Below, one piece after another: positions 22,856 to 33,843 of a stretch of 64,000 nt of DNA. The notes beneath the pieces are model-generated. The model was not told where the DNA came from and did not search any database. It was given only the letters and a program-made list of their open reading frames with translations. The stretch is from Phanerodontia chrysosporium. Taxonomy: Eukaryota; Basidiomycota; Agaricomycetes; Polyporales; Phanerochaetaceae. The translations under genes were made by a program, and so were the position numbers. The stretch's first letter is position 1; each line of letters opens with the position of its first letter. Location: contig MJGA01000036.1 in the NCBI GenBank assembly GCA_001910725.1, positions 1 to 64,000 of the forward strand, read 5' to 3'.

Positions 22856-24310
22856 TTACAGCGCCAGACCCTCGTACATCCCGTTCTCCTCCTCAAACTG
22901 CCGCTGGCGGCGGCGACTGCTGCTGCTGTCGGAGCCGAGAGACTTGCGCTCGGCGGCGGCAGCGCGGTCGAGGGCCTGCTGCTGGAAGTGGTACGCGAGG
23001 CGCTCGCGGCGCTCCTTGGCCTCTTGCTTCTTGCGCCGCTTCTCCTCGGCCTTGGCCTGCTTGTCCGAGAGGCTGCTGGACGCGCTTGACACGCTGTCCG
23101 TGCGCTTCCCGCCGCGCGCAAAGATCTTCGAGAACGTCCGCGCGCCGCGCGCACCGCCGCCGCCTGTGCCGTGCACCGACGAGCCCCCGCTCGAGATCGT
23201 GTCCGTCTCGCTCCAGAGGCACGGCGGCGGGATGTCCTCCGGCTCCGGCGTGTGCGCGCGGCTCGAGTGCACGAGCGAGTCCTGCGAGGCGCGCGGAGGA
23301 TACGGAGAGTGTGGAGGTGGGGTCGGCGTCGGCGTCGGGAGCGAGTGCTGCCGCGACTTGGGCGGCGAGAGCGTGTGCGGCGGGAGCACGTCGTCGAGCG
23401 TGAGCGCCCGCTCGAGGCGCGACCGAATGAGCTCTTCGTCTGGTGCCGCACCCTCGAAGATGACGCCGAGCCCCGGCGCAGGCGAGGCCGGCTCGAGTGG
23501 GGTCGGCATGAAGGACGCTGTCGAGGGGCTCATAGGAGGGGTGCCCGCAGCGAGTTGGAATGACGGCGCGCGGCTGAGCGGCGGCGTCGAGAGGGATGCG
23601 ATGCTGTAAGACTCGGATGTCGCGAGCGAGGGCGTGTCGCTGAGGTAGCGCGGGCGGAAGCGAGGCAGGTGGAAGGCCATGGACGTTGGCGAGGTGGACA
23701 GGTACGCGCTCTCGAAGTAGCCTTCGGAAACCTCTGTGTCGGGTGACAGCTGATCGGATGCCGCAGAGGACATGGAAGACATGGGTGTGAGAGAGCGTAG
23801 GGAGTGCAGGTCGGACGCCGGGATGGAAAGTCTGTTCGGGTTCGGACTTGCCGGCGCGAAGGGGTGCTGCATGGGCTCCGGCGGAAGGTCCTCGGTCTCA
23901 ATGGTGGGAGAGAGGATATCAGCCAGTGCGACAATGTCCTCCTCGGTGGCCATTGACACCATGCTCCCCGTGCGGACGTGTGCCGTCACGGTCTGTATCG
24001 GAGGCCGGGCAGGACGAGCAGTCGCCATCGGGTCCGCCGCGTGTGTTGCCAGGGGTGTCGACGGCTGCGAGGCGTAGCGGGGAGCTTGATGACCGGCAGC
24101 GCGTGCAGGCAGCGTCGTGGGTCTCCGTCGCTCGATTGGCGCTGGCTGAGTTGGGGTGGGCGGCAGTGTCGTGGCATGGTCTTCGTTGCCGGTCGCAGTG
24201 TTGCTTGAACTCGCACTATCATTCGAGCGGTGACCCATACGAAAACTGCGTTTAGATTCCTCCAAGAGCATGGCAAGATTCGACTCTGATAGTATATGAT
24301 GCAGAGACAC
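22856..24310 (-). CDS. Large disordered single-exon protein, function unknown
   Basis: An uninterrupted 484-codon frame, ATG at 24310 (MSLHHILSESNLAMLLEES) or, less likely, 24238. It is dominated by Ser, Pro and Thr, with clusters such as SLRSLTPMSSMSSAASDQLS and PTPTPTPPPHSPYPPRASQD. A gly-rich patch (SSVHGTGGGGARGARTFSK) precedes a charged helix with coiled-coil character (DKQAKAEEKRRKKQEAKERR; ERLAYHFQQQALDRAAAAER), ending QFEEENGMYEGLAL. Another conserved-looking piece is DEELIRSRLERALTLDDVLP. No catalytic domain, signal or membrane span. Its length and even composition argue that it is a real gene; I cannot name a family. Confidence 0.65.
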   Translation of the reverse strand: MSLHHILSESNLAMLLEESKRSFRMGHRSNDSASSSNTATGNEDHATTLPPTPTQPAPIERRRPTTLPARAAGHQAPRYASQPSTPLATHAADPMATARPARPPIQTVTAHVRTGSMVSMATEEDIVALADILSPTIETEDLPPEPMQHPFAPASPNPNRLSIPASDLHSLRSLTPMSSMSSAASDQLSPDTEVSEGYFESAYLSTSPTSMAFHLPRFRPRYLSDTPSLATSESYSIASLSTPPLSRAPSFQLAAGTPPMSPSTASFMPTPLEPASPAPGLGVIFEGAAPDEELIRSRLERALTLDDVLPPHTLSPPKSRQHSLPTPTPTPPPHSPYPPRASQDSLVHSSRAHTPEPEDIPPPCLWSETDTISSGGSSVHGTGGGGARGARTFSKIFARGGKRTDSVSSASSSLSDKQAKAEEKRRKKQEAKERRERLAYHFQQQALDRAAAAERKSLGSDSSSSRRRQRQFEEENGMYEGLAL

Positions 24311-24735
24311 TAAATTAATACGAGGCGTTGTGTGAGCGGGTATCGTCCATGCCAGCGATTACACTCGCTGCCTACCAGTACCATTGGTATACTCCCTTCC
24401 AAGACCCATGGCGCCAGCGCCGTCCGATTGTTGTTGCATATACGATGCGTCCGACATGCCACGAGGTCGTGCTGCGGTCCTTTTCTCGGAGGAGTGACCC
24501 CCAGGACCGGAACCGCTTCCATTATGTTCGTGGTGTCGGCCTCCTCCCGACCCGTCCTTGTCAGACCGATTTCGCCCCGCGTTCGGTCGTTTTTGGCTAT
24601 ATGCCTAGATAGAATGTTGGTATCGTTCTACATGAGGAGAAATTGGCCTTCAGGGTAGCTCACCATTACCACGCGTAGTGCCCTGTGACGCAGTCGGTAA
24701 ATAATCCTAGCAACGAGTTGACAGTCGAGCTCAAC
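24311..24735. other. Intergenic, nothing recognised
   Basis: Contains the upstream region of the disordered gene and the 3' flank of the kelch/BTB gene. Only short frames. Confidence 0.5.
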
Positions 24736-26815
24736 TCACCTAATCTGCAGACTCCTACAGTTGCAAAGCGTGGAAACACCGTAGATCCCGACCGACGTTG
24801 CGAAAGTCAAGGCCCGATGCATAGCGTGCTTGACCAGCGATTGAAGATGAGGCAAGTCGTACGTACTCGAAAGTAGCAGCAGTTGACTGAGAACAGCGGG
24901 CGCGTGCTGCAGAGGAGTGAGCAGCGCCATAGAATACAGGTATTGCAGGAACGCCAATGTGATCGGGTATGGTTCTGATAGATGGAATGCCCGGGGAGTC
25001 AGGCGCGGGTCAGGGCGTTCTTCGTCCTTGTCGGAAGCAGCATGGACATCGGAAGCGGCAGCTCTGCGCTGGTAGCTGGAACAGTCTCGATGGCGCGCGC
25101 GGCGGCCTGGAGGAATAGCTGACGTTGCTTCTTGAACCACGGCCAGCGGTCTTCGAGCAGCTTGCGCGAGCACTTGATCTTGCGGCCATCATCACAAACT
25201 ATCTCGAAGTCTGCAAGCACGCCTTCCTCGAGCGCTGCAAGACCCAACTCCTGCTGTGGGATGTCGATGACAAGTGGTGGGGGCTGGTAGATGCCGAACG
25301 CCTCCAGGTCGATGACGATCACATGGTCCCAACTAAGCAGACGGCGGTTGTAGTCTTCCACAAGATTGCCGTGACGGTTGCCGAACACCAAATACTTGTT
25401 AGCCTCTGTCCAGAGACAACTGCGGAACCAGGATCCACTCGTGCCCGAGAGCGTGCTCCCTGGATCTATCCGTGACCATGACATGGTCACTAGGTCCAGC
25501 GCCCAGATAGAGAAAGACTGGAAGCTCTGGGAGAGGTATGTCCCTGCGACAATGAAGTGCGTGCCAAGAATCGCGCCTGTCGGAAAACGTAATCCCGGAG
25601 GGAAAAACTGGCCGGTCATCGCTGTTGAGCGGTCCGAGACGGTGAAGTCATTGTTTGGCAAGGGCGTGAAGACTTCGAGTTCGCGCTGTACGTCTGTGAA
25701 CTGTATGGTCGTTAGCGATAGCCTTAGTCAGGTGGACGCAGGACCGTTACGTACGTTGTAGTTGCTGAACAGGAAGATGTCACAAGGGAACTCGTCCGTG
25801 GGATCCGCAGAGTACGGAAGATGTACCAGGGTGTCCGGCTGAGTAACATCTGGGCTCGGCTGGGCGTTTGCATGGGTGTTGAACCGTGCACCTGGGGGGC
25901 CGAGGTGGGCAGTACTCCGACGCTCCTCCTGCGGAAGGCGGACACGCTTGTCAGCAGTAACGGCAACCGAACGATAAGTTCCACAATGTCGTGGGTAGTC
26001 ACGACGGATAATCCAATCCCGAGCGATAGGTCGAAGACATGGACATCATCTAGCCAGACATTGTTGAGATCTTGTCCGCCAATGATGAACAATTTGTTCG
26101 CGGTGACCGAGGAGAGGTGGGCGTAACGCGCTTTGGGAATGGGTGATGATGGGGAGTAGTCTTTGGAGGGCACCCAGCGGTGTGTGGAAAGATCGAAGAG
26201 GCGCACGTCGTTGAGGACGCACAAGTCTTCTGGGTTGTCGGAGTGGAGACTGATGGCCATGCCGCCGAAGATGATGAGGTGGTTGTTCCCTGGAAAGACC
26301 CGACATCAGTTGGAATATGCGAAGAGAAAGTGTGAAGATTGCAAATGATTGACACCGAACGCGTCGTCGTGAGACATGAGAATAGTCACACGACGAACAG
26401 CGTGCAGGGGTGAATCGTAGCGGGGAGGGGGAAGTTGAAGCAAAGTACGCACATGCATCCGCGCTGTGGAAGTAGCGAGCCTGAGGCACGTCATCCTCTG
26501 GAGACTGGATAATCTTCTCCCAACGCAAGGTCTCGAGGTCGAACATGTAGATGTCCGACACCATCTTACGCTCTGCTACAAGACGACCGCCCTGTGAGGC
26601 AGTGTGAGCTGGCCGCGCGACATCGGACAAGACCAGCACGCACGTAGAGGTACATTTTGGAGCCTACCACGGTCGTCGACGCACCCTTTCGCGAACATGA
26701 AACGTCAGCGGGCTGCGCGTCGATGGGTTCCGGACGGGAGACTTACCACCAGCTTGGGGGGAACATCTCCTGAGGTTCGGCGGCAGAAAGCGGTGAGGTC
26801 TGCGATGGGGTACAT
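24736..26815 (-). CDS. Kelch-repeat protein with C-terminal BTB-like domain
   Basis: Predicted beta-propeller scaffold, possibly a Cullin-3 adaptor through the BTB part. ATG at 26815. Kelch blades read GASTTVVGSKMYLYGGRLVA, MVSDIYMFDLETLRWEKI, SADAWNNHLIIFGGMAIS, LNDVRLFDLSTHRWVP, ARYAHLSSVTANKLFIIGGQ and LDDVHVFDL. After a gap come RHCGTYRSVAVTADKRVRLP, FPTGAILGTHFIVAGTYLSQ and FSIWALDLVTMSWSRIDPGS. The BTB-like segment begins ADFEIVCDDGRKIKCSRKLL, then AFLQYLYSMALLTPLQHAPA and ends CNCRSLQIR. Introns at the 5' end have normal borders. Two one-base frame breaks are needed to read the family through: near 26028-26032 and between about 25010 and 25090. The family is widespread in Agaricomycetes, usually with the same kelch-then-BTB order. 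Confidence 0.75.
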
Positions 26816-28039
26816 GGCGCACCGCCCTCGACGAAGACGACGACGGCAAGAGGGCGAAAGGCGACGTGCTCGCTGGGAGGAACGAGGAGCGGGGCAGCTG
26901 AAGAGTGGTAACGGCGAGAGCAAGCAGCCAGGAAACACTTTCTCGCGAAGTCGCGTCTAATCTCTCCCAATCATAAAATTTCCTATCGTGGCATGTTATT
27001 TGCAATTATTTGCCTGCGATCTCGGCGAGCTAAACCCAATCAGGAAACCGGTTAAGAACGATTATCCCAGCTTCTGTCCGCCACAGCACACGGTCCTCTT
27101 CCTCCGCGGCTCACCCTGCAACGTCAGCACAACCATCCAGAAACCTCTGCGAGACGTTTCACAGGGCACGCAATATATGTCTTTGATGTACCCACCGTGA
27201 GATACGCCCAAAGTTTTCAGCACAGCGACCATCGGTACCTGAACGACCGGGAATAGCCCTCGAGGGACTCGCATCTTAGCCCCGATGGACTTGTGCTCGG
27301 CCGTACATCGCAACACCTCCCTGCACTGCCCAGCAAGTCTGCGGTTATCTGTTCAGGCACGGCAGCGAACATCGCCCGCGATACATAACGATACATTTCC
27401 CAGGAAGTTGGTCTTCGAAATCGATGCGGCTGAACGAAGCTCGGTCAGCAGAAGTGGTCGTGTGGCCAGCGTTTTCGCCGCAATAATAGATACACATCAG
27501 TAAGACGATTGCGAAAGGTCGAGGAGTATACCACGCAACAAGGGCAGACCCTGAGATAGACTAATGCTGTTCGAGAGCTCGAGGACGCCCCCCATAATTT
27601 GCGGCAGCCAACGACCGCGCAGGTTGTTGATCGAGTAGAATGGCGCAGAACTCGGTCGACGAGATCGAGTCAGGCACCGGATATGAGGCGCCTCGCAGGT
27701 GGTTATCTCGCTGCTACCGCTGCAGTGTGCCTTGCGCCAGACTCCAGCCCTTTTGCTGGGTTACGGGCCAGACCAAGCATCGCCAAGCCGCGGAAGAGCA
27801 CCGCCAATCGATGAGGTTCTAATGTAAAATTGAAATGTCATGAATTGTTGTCCAAACAGTGACATGACTCGAAGGACAGGCATACTAAGCCACAGAGAAG
27901 CCGGGATCCCAGCGCACATGACAGTCATAGCGATGAGAAATAGCGAGGCATTGACGATGAGCGTGAGGAAGCCCGCTGCAAAGCCGTTGTGGCGTTCGGT
28001 ATTCAGGATTTCTAAATGCAGTCATGACTCGCACTTCGA
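26816..28039. other. 1.2 kb between divergent genes
   Basis: Shared upstream space of the kelch/BTB gene (minus) and PNPOx (plus). Short frames such as minus 27062-27316 show no motif. No promoter element stands out. Confidence 0.45.
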
Positions 28040-28897
28040 ATGCTTCCACCGCTTTCTCTGCCAACGTCCCTCTCCCGCCGCATCGCTGCAACACTCTCCC
28101 TCCCAAGGATACCCCCAGCGCACGCATTTCGCACACATAGACACTTTAGCATGGACGTCGTCATTCCCGCGCCCGACCAGCTCAAAGTCGTGAGCCACCG
28201 GCAGTATGACCCGAAGGAGAGCATCTCGCCCGCGACCGTCTCCCCGAACCCGTTCGAGCAGTTCCGCACGTGGCTCACCGAGGTGCGTGAGCAGGTCCTC
28301 GAGCCCGAGGCGATGTCGCTCTCGACTGCGAGTGCCGCGGGCGTGCCCAGCAGCCGTTTCGTCCTCTTCAAGCAGCTCGACCGCCGCGGCTTCGTCTTCT
28401 ACACCAACTACACCTCCCGCAAGTCCCGCGAGCTCGCCGAGAACCCGCACGCCGCGCTTGCGTTCTATTGGAAGGAGGTCTCCCGCCAAGTACGAGTCGT
28501 CGGCCGCGTTGAGAGGCTGTCTCGTGAGGAGAGCGAAGAGTACTACAAGAGCCGCCCTCTCGGCAGCAGGCTCGGTGCCTGGGCGAGCCCCCAGAGTGCA
28601 GTCGTACAGGAGGGAGAGCTTTCGAAGAGGCTTGACGAGGTGAAGACCAAGTTTGGTGTTGATGAGAGCGTGAAGGAGGCAGACGTACCCCTTCCCGAGT
28701 TCTGGGGCGGCTGGAGAGTGATCCCCGAGTGCGTCCTCACATTGCCATTTCGCAGTCGCTTTCGCTTACACCCCCTCAGTGAGATCGAGTTCTGGATGGG
28801 CAAGCCTTCTCGTTTGCATGACCGCGTGCGGTACCTCCGAGTAGAAGGCTCTTCCGATGACGATCCGCAGTGGACGATCGAGAGACTGGCACCCTAG
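28040..28897 (+). CDS. PDX3: Pyridoxamine/pyridoxine 5'-phosphate oxidase
   Basis: FMN-dependent enzyme that oxidises pyridoxamine or pyridoxine phosphate to pyridoxal 5'-phosphate, the active form of vitamin B6. Exons 28040-28728 and 28780-28897 give 268 residues. The family blocks are complete: AMSLSTASAAGVPSSRFVLF and GFVFYTNYTSRKSRELAENP (FMN and phosphate binding), FYWKEVSRQVRVVGRVERL, YYKSRPLGSRLGAWASPQS (substrate Arg/His-type block), LPEFWGGWRVIP, then IEFWMGKPSRLHDRVRYLR and the C-terminal WTIERLAP. The 5' ATG adds a basic presequence-like stretch (MLPPLSLPTSLSRRIAATLS); a second ATG at 28151 (MDVVIPAP) would give a cytosolic form. The 51-nt intron is in frame and stop-free, so a retained-intron product would carry a 17-residue insert. 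Confidence 0.93.
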   Translation: MLPPLSLPTSLSRRIAATLSLPRIPPAHAFRTHRHFSMDVVIPAPDQLKVVSHRQYDPKESISPATVSPNPFEQFRTWLTEVREQVLEPEAMSLSTASAAGVPSSRFVLFKQLDRRGFVFYTNYTSRKSRELAENPHAALAFYWKEVSRQVRVVGRVERLSREESEEYYKSRPLGSRLGAWASPQSAVVQEGELSKRLDEVKTKFGVDESVKEADVPLPEFWGGWRVIPECVLTLPFRSRFRLHPLSEIEFWMGKPSRLHDRVRYLRVEGSSDDDPQWTIERLAP

Positions 28898-29108
28898 AGG
28901 GCACGCAATAGAGTCCATCACAACGTGTACAACATCAATCCTATCCCGGATATCCTGTCTACAGCGAATAAATACCCAAAGGGCTATACAGTACAAATTA
29001 CATAGAAAGAACGGCCATCCTCGCTCACAGGAAAATGCATTACCGGACAAGAGAAACAGAGAAGAAAGTCGGGAATAAGAGTATCAATCCAGAGACCGCA
29101 AACGGTTC

Positions 29109-32100
29109 CTACAGCCAGCTCATCCAGCTGCTATCCGCGATGTCCGCACCAAGCGGCACGGCAGAAGCGGACGCATAGTCGCCATTGTACGCTGTTCTGG
29201 GCGCAGACGACCATGACATGCCCCGCGCACGGCCTGGCAGCTCGCCAGGCGCGCTATACGAGCGTACATCCGACTGCGCATGCATGATCGCGCCGACGGG
29301 CCGCGGATGCGCGTGAGGTGGAATCCCGACGGCAGGCACGGGTCCGCCGCGGTCGCCTGGTCGAGGCACCGCCGCAGGTGCGGGTGCGCATGCTCAAACG
29401 GGTCTGTGATGGCGGTGTCCGCGGGCGAGAAAACGTCGCCGGCGGGCGGCACGATGCGCCGCGCGAGCTGGGAAATCTCGTCGTTCATTTCGTCTGGCGC
29501 CGTGTGCACGCCGCCGCGCCAGTTCACGTAGTGCTCGCGCGCGCGCGGCACGAGCTTGTCGAGCACCTGCTATTGTGAAGTTGGCACCCGTCGTCAGGCT
29601 GGCAGATGCTGATGGTACTCACGAGATACGAGGCCACCTTGGGCACCTGTTCGCCGACTGATTTGAACAAAGTCAGGACCTTATCGAGCTCCTGCAGCGC
29701 ACGAGGCGCGATGCCGAGGGACGGAGCGCGGGACACGAGAAAGCACAGTGCACACTACCCGCGAACCTGTCAGCCTACGACGTCCGACGTCCGATGGAGG
29801 AAACACGCACCGCAGCAGAGAAGCAATTTGACCAGAACACCACAAAGCGCAAGCTAAGCGCCGACTCCCACGAGTGCAGCGCATCCACAGTCCATATCAG
29901 CTTGCACGCGCTCGAGTAGACGGCCAGGACGGAGGGTGCATAGCGGTGCTTGGTGCTGAACTCCTGTGACGACGTCAGGGCCTGGGTGAAGTAATTCCGG
30001 TGGAGGTGGAGAAGCGCTGCAACAATGATGCCAGGATGAGTGCGAGTGCAGACAGCTTTGACAGGGCCTGCCTACCTATCTCACGCGTGCACGCGGTCAT
30101 CGCTTGCTGCATCGCCTCGTTCGCCGTGACCCGGTCGTTGTCGACCATCTGCAGCATGGGCGGGACGTCAAATGTGCGCACGCGATTGTCGAGCCCGAGG
30201 ATGTCGGTGTAGCTCGTCGGCTGCGTCGACGTGACGCGCTCGAGGACCGGGATCATGCAGTGCGCCAAAAAGCTGTACTGCCAGTGATGATCTGCGCGGG
30301 TGAACAAAATGTGAGACACAGTCGGGGCGCCGGGGCGGAATCAAGGATAGTCACTGACACTGCGCGTCTGGCGAGTCCCCATTGAACGCCGGCTGTCTGG
30401 CGTCTACATTGCGCATGCATATCGAGGGCGGGCGGCGGAGCATGAGGGCCTGGCGTGCTCCGGTGAGAACCGATCAGGAATAGAGCAGCAGGCTGCACCG
30501 CTCGACGCAAGGGACTCACCAGCCGCGCGTCCGCACCGACAAGATCCCAGAAGAGCGTCCGCCGTTTGTCTGACTCCTCGGGAATAAGCTTCGACCTAAC
30601 CCCATCCCGATCTAAACGGGGCGCCAGTGTGAGCAAACGTTGGCGGAGAGGAGGGATCCCGTCCGGAGTACGTACGAATACCGATCTACGCGCGCCCGGA
30701 TTAGGACAACTGCAGCCGCGAGCACGAACGAGAGCCTCACCGAGTATGCCAGCCTGGTCGCGAGTCCCTGCATGCCATAGCTGTCAGTCGCGGTAGCTAA
30801 TGGCGAAAATGAAGCTTATGGGACCGACCATGATCCCCCATGCGTACTCCATAGCCTTTTTGTTGTCGGAAAATGTCAGGAGGTACCATTCCATGAAGAA
30901 CTGTACGAAGTGTGTCAGCTCCCGCCGGACCGGTCATTTCGGCATTGTGAGGCAGAACTCACAAGGGCGTTGACAGCGTCCAGGCTCGTGTCGTCCATAA
31001 GAGGCACCTCGCACAATGCCGCTCGGGCGAGATTGTGGTACATCTCAGCCTTGTGCCTGTCCGGACCTTGGCGTAGGTCGACCATCGTACCTATCGCGAG
31101 CACCATGAGGAAGAGACCCAATCGATGAGGCAGCAATGCGGATAGCGACGTGGTGTAGACGCTGTGTATAAGATTAGGAAGGAAAGTCTCGCTCGCGTCC
31201 GGCTGGTGTCTTGTGAGTCCGAAGTCAGTGTATTGCCGCCGAGCGCGCCCGGAATGGACGGAAACCAGTACTCACTGCCAGAATGCGTTCTGCCGGGCCT
31301 GTTCACACAGCTCCTCGGCGTCTTCCCGTCGCGGAAGCATGTCCCGGAGCCGCTGCCGCATGTCGAGGTCCAGCTCGTAACATATTGACCACGGCGAGGG
31401 AAATGCACGGGACAGCCTGGCGAGTTCCGGAGAGACTTCTGATGGTCGCAGGTGATAGTGGGCGACCGGGGTATTTGAGGTAGTAGCATACTGCACGGCG
31501 GAGTGAGAGGTCAGTATGCAGCTCGGGATGAAAGGCCAGCTCGCGAGGGAGAGACCAACCTCTTCGCCGTCCCTGGAGGAGGCTGCGGGACTGGTACGGG
31601 TGTGATCTTCAGTCCTGCGTTCGGGGGTTGTATCATGGACCATCATCTGCTGATCGATCCCGAACAATTCGGGCGACTTCTTGATGAGCAACAGCTCTTG
31701 CCGCAAGAGGGGATGCTCCGAGGGAGATAGCTTCGAGTTCGTCGACCGCAGCGCATCCTCGAGCTGCTGTATGCGCTCGCTCATGGTCTTGATTTTGTCG
31801 TGAAGCTGTTCGGTGTTGGCGAGGATGAACCTGGGAGAGTGTCAACGGGAACGCATGGACCGAAACGGGGGCCAACAGACCTGCTGCCTTTCCCCCCGGT
31901 GAGGGCACCCTCTGGGCATATCTCTGCACACCCCCGCTTGCGACAGGACTGACACGGAAAGACGCGGTCGCACTATGACGAGCGGGGTCAGGCATCACAT
32001 GGTGGCGCACCGGGTATCGAACAATACCTTGAGCTTTAATCTGCCACGTACGTCGCCATGAGCAGGAGCACCAGAGGCCGAGGACGGACGACGCACCTTC

Positions 32101-32359
32101 TGCACTCGCCGCAAGAGAGCGGCCGCTTCCTGCCCTTCCTCGCGCTCGTCTCGGCGTGGTCATCGCCCTCCAAGTGGACTCCGGACGGACCGGACTGGGG
32201 GTTATATGGGCGATGGCCGTCATCCCCTTCTTTGCGCTGTCTGGGACGTTTTAGGGGGCGCTGGTCTGCGCCGCTGTGGTCTACCTCGTACTCGACGTAG
32301 TCCATGGCTGGGGGAGGCGGGGGTGGGCGGGGGAGAGAGAGCTTGGACAAGGAAGTCAA
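29109..32359 (-). CDS. Zn2Cys6 transcription factor with a 13-nt microexon
   Basis: Binuclear-cluster regulator of unknown targets. ATG at 32359 (or 32305, MDYVEYEVDHSG). The cluster is assembled from three exons: RKRPLSCGECRR ends at 32097, the microexon 32028-32040 adds LKLK, and 31881-31972 adds CDRVFPCQSCRKRGCAEICP. The next exon begins at 31830 with FILANTEQLHDKIKTMSERI, a coiled-coil dimerisation segment. The middle homology region follows: HSVYTTSLSALLPHRLGLFL, AEMYHNLARAALCEVPLMDD, EWYLLTFSDNKKAMEYAWGI, RRTLFWDLVGADARL, LMLRRPPSICMRNVDARQPA, HHWQYSFLAHCMIPVLERVT and ALLHLHRNYFTQALTSSQEF. About 12 exons in all. The C-terminal tail (HPRPVGAIMHAQSDVRSYSA ... DSSWMSWL) is reached only through a one-base shift near 29365-29395. 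Its start is 138 bp from the divergent small membrane protein gene. Confidence 0.82.
32028..32040 (-). other. 13-nt microexon inside the zinc-cluster coding region
   Basis: Minus strand ATTAAAGCTCAAG between a 56-nt intron (32041-32096, GTGCGT...GGCAG) and a 55-nt intron (31973-32027, GTATTG...CATAG). It completes CRRLKLKCDR, the basic segment between cysteines 2 and 3 of the cluster, in frame. Confidence 0.75.
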
Positions 32360-32497
32360 GTCCGAGTCCGGAGATGGCTCCCTTGCCTATTCGAGACGGA
32401 CCGTTTTCCATCAGCCAGCAGGCGACGGGCCAAGCGCCGGTTCCCCCGCCAGCCAATTGCCGCCACGACCGCCCTCCTCGGTCCCTCTGCTGCAGCC
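32360..32497. promoter_or_regulatory. Divergent promoter interval (Zn2Cys6 factor / small membrane protein)
   Basis: 138 bp separate the two outward-facing start codons. No TATA box seen. Promoter function is inferred from the arrangement. Confidence 0.45.
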
Positions 32498-32981
32498 ATG
32501 ATTGGCCGGGCCCCCACTCGACCCCCTCGCCTCGCGTTGCCTCACCACACGCTGCCTCTCGCCGTCCGCACTCGCCTCGCCCACGACACCGCAAAGCCCA
32601 AACACGACCCATCCGGCCAGACGCCCGAGCCCCAGGAGCACCGCAAAGCCTGGTTCTGGACAGCCCAGAAGCTCTCCAACTTTCTCGTCATTCCCGGTGC
32701 GTGCCCCCGCTAGTCTTCTTCTCAAGATCACCGCTAGACCCGCGCGTGCTCCAGCCGTCTTCCTCTATGCCATCTTTGTAGCAGACTTTGGCGAGCGCGA
32801 GCACGTCTTCAGCCCGGTGAGTCGCCTGTCACGCTCTGCACCGTGTCGCCGCTCACCTTGGATCCAGCCCAGGAGGTGGTTGCAGCAACAAAAAGATGCG
32901 TTCTTCTCCTTGACACCCGAGGAGCGCAGACTGGCTGAAGAACAAAAGAAGAGCGAGTCTCTTGACACCTCGAAGCAATGA
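32498..32981 (+). CDS. Small single-pass, probably mitochondrial, membrane protein
   Basis: Exons 32498-32696, 32755-32816 and 32868-32981 give 124 residues in one clean frame. The N-terminus is basic and lacks acids (MIGRAPTRPPRLALPHHTLP), like a matrix presequence. A hydrophobic span LSNFLVIPAVFLYAIFVAD is followed by FGEREHVFSPPRRWLQQQKD and FFSLTPEERRLAEEQKKSES. The pattern (presequence, one span, short charged C-terminal tail with 'LTPEERRLAEEQ') resembles small inner-membrane assembly or supernumerary subunits of respiratory complexes, but I cannot name a family. Introns are 58 and 51 nt with standard borders. Confidence 0.65.
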
Positions 32982-33843
32982 AGAGTGTTGCCCCTCGGGA
33001 TGTGATACCCAACATACTCAGGACCGATATCTACATTCAAAGCGCGCTGCCTCTTCTCGCCCGAGGCAAGCATGCTTTCGGCCGCACCACACCCGTTGGC
33101 TAGAGCTGTCCGCAAAAGCTGTCGGCCTTGATGAGATAGAAGCCGTTGCATTATCATTTGTCGCGCGGTAAATCGTGTATTCCTAGCCTTCCGGTTGGCC
33201 ACAGCGCAGAAGTAGATCCCCAAGCCGACCAATGGCCTTCTTCGTTGTAGATAGAACCATTGCTACTGTATATTTTGGGGACTATGGCTGAGGTCGCCTT
33301 TCCGAGCAAGGATTGTGGATCAAAGCCACACTGTTTCATTCGGAATATAGCAGCACTGGTGCAGTCTGGTGTCCCACCTAGACCAGCCAATTCGGATTGC
33401 GCGTATTTTGGCCCGCGAGTGGGAGGGCACGAGCCTCGCGTTGGCTTACGCAGCCGCGGTCGATGATTGGTCGAGAGCACACGTGAGCGCTTCAAGAGTA
33501 CCCCGGCTTGCACGGTCCTTCCAAAACTAGACATGCTCCTGCCTTATAAGCCCTAGTCTTAGGGTCTGATGTGGTTGGCCGCCACCGCGGGAGTCCCAGA
33601 AGAGACGAGCCCTCGAATCCTGATCGCAGCGGTGCGCGGCGGCGAACATTCCGAATCCCGTCGTCACGCTGACGCGGTGAAGATACCCCTTTAGCTGCAC
33701 GAGAGCAGTGCGGTCGCACTCGGACGGCAGTCGGGAGGAGACGGGACGCTCAAACAATGAAGCTTAGGCCTGTATAAAAGGACAGGGCCCGGTCTCTGTG
33801 CGGCCAACGACCAACCACGTTCTGTCCATTGCCTACGCTACCC
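32982..33843. other. Intergenic upstream of alternative oxidase
   Basis: No gene recognised; minus frames at 33154-33757 lack motifs. The right end holds a TATA box for the oxidase gene. Confidence 0.5.
33773..33780 (+). promoter_or_regulatory. TATA box of the alternative oxidase gene
   Basis: TATAAAAG, 64 nt upstream of the ATG at 33844. This is a clear match to the consensus at a position compatible with a short 5' leader. Confidence 0.6.
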
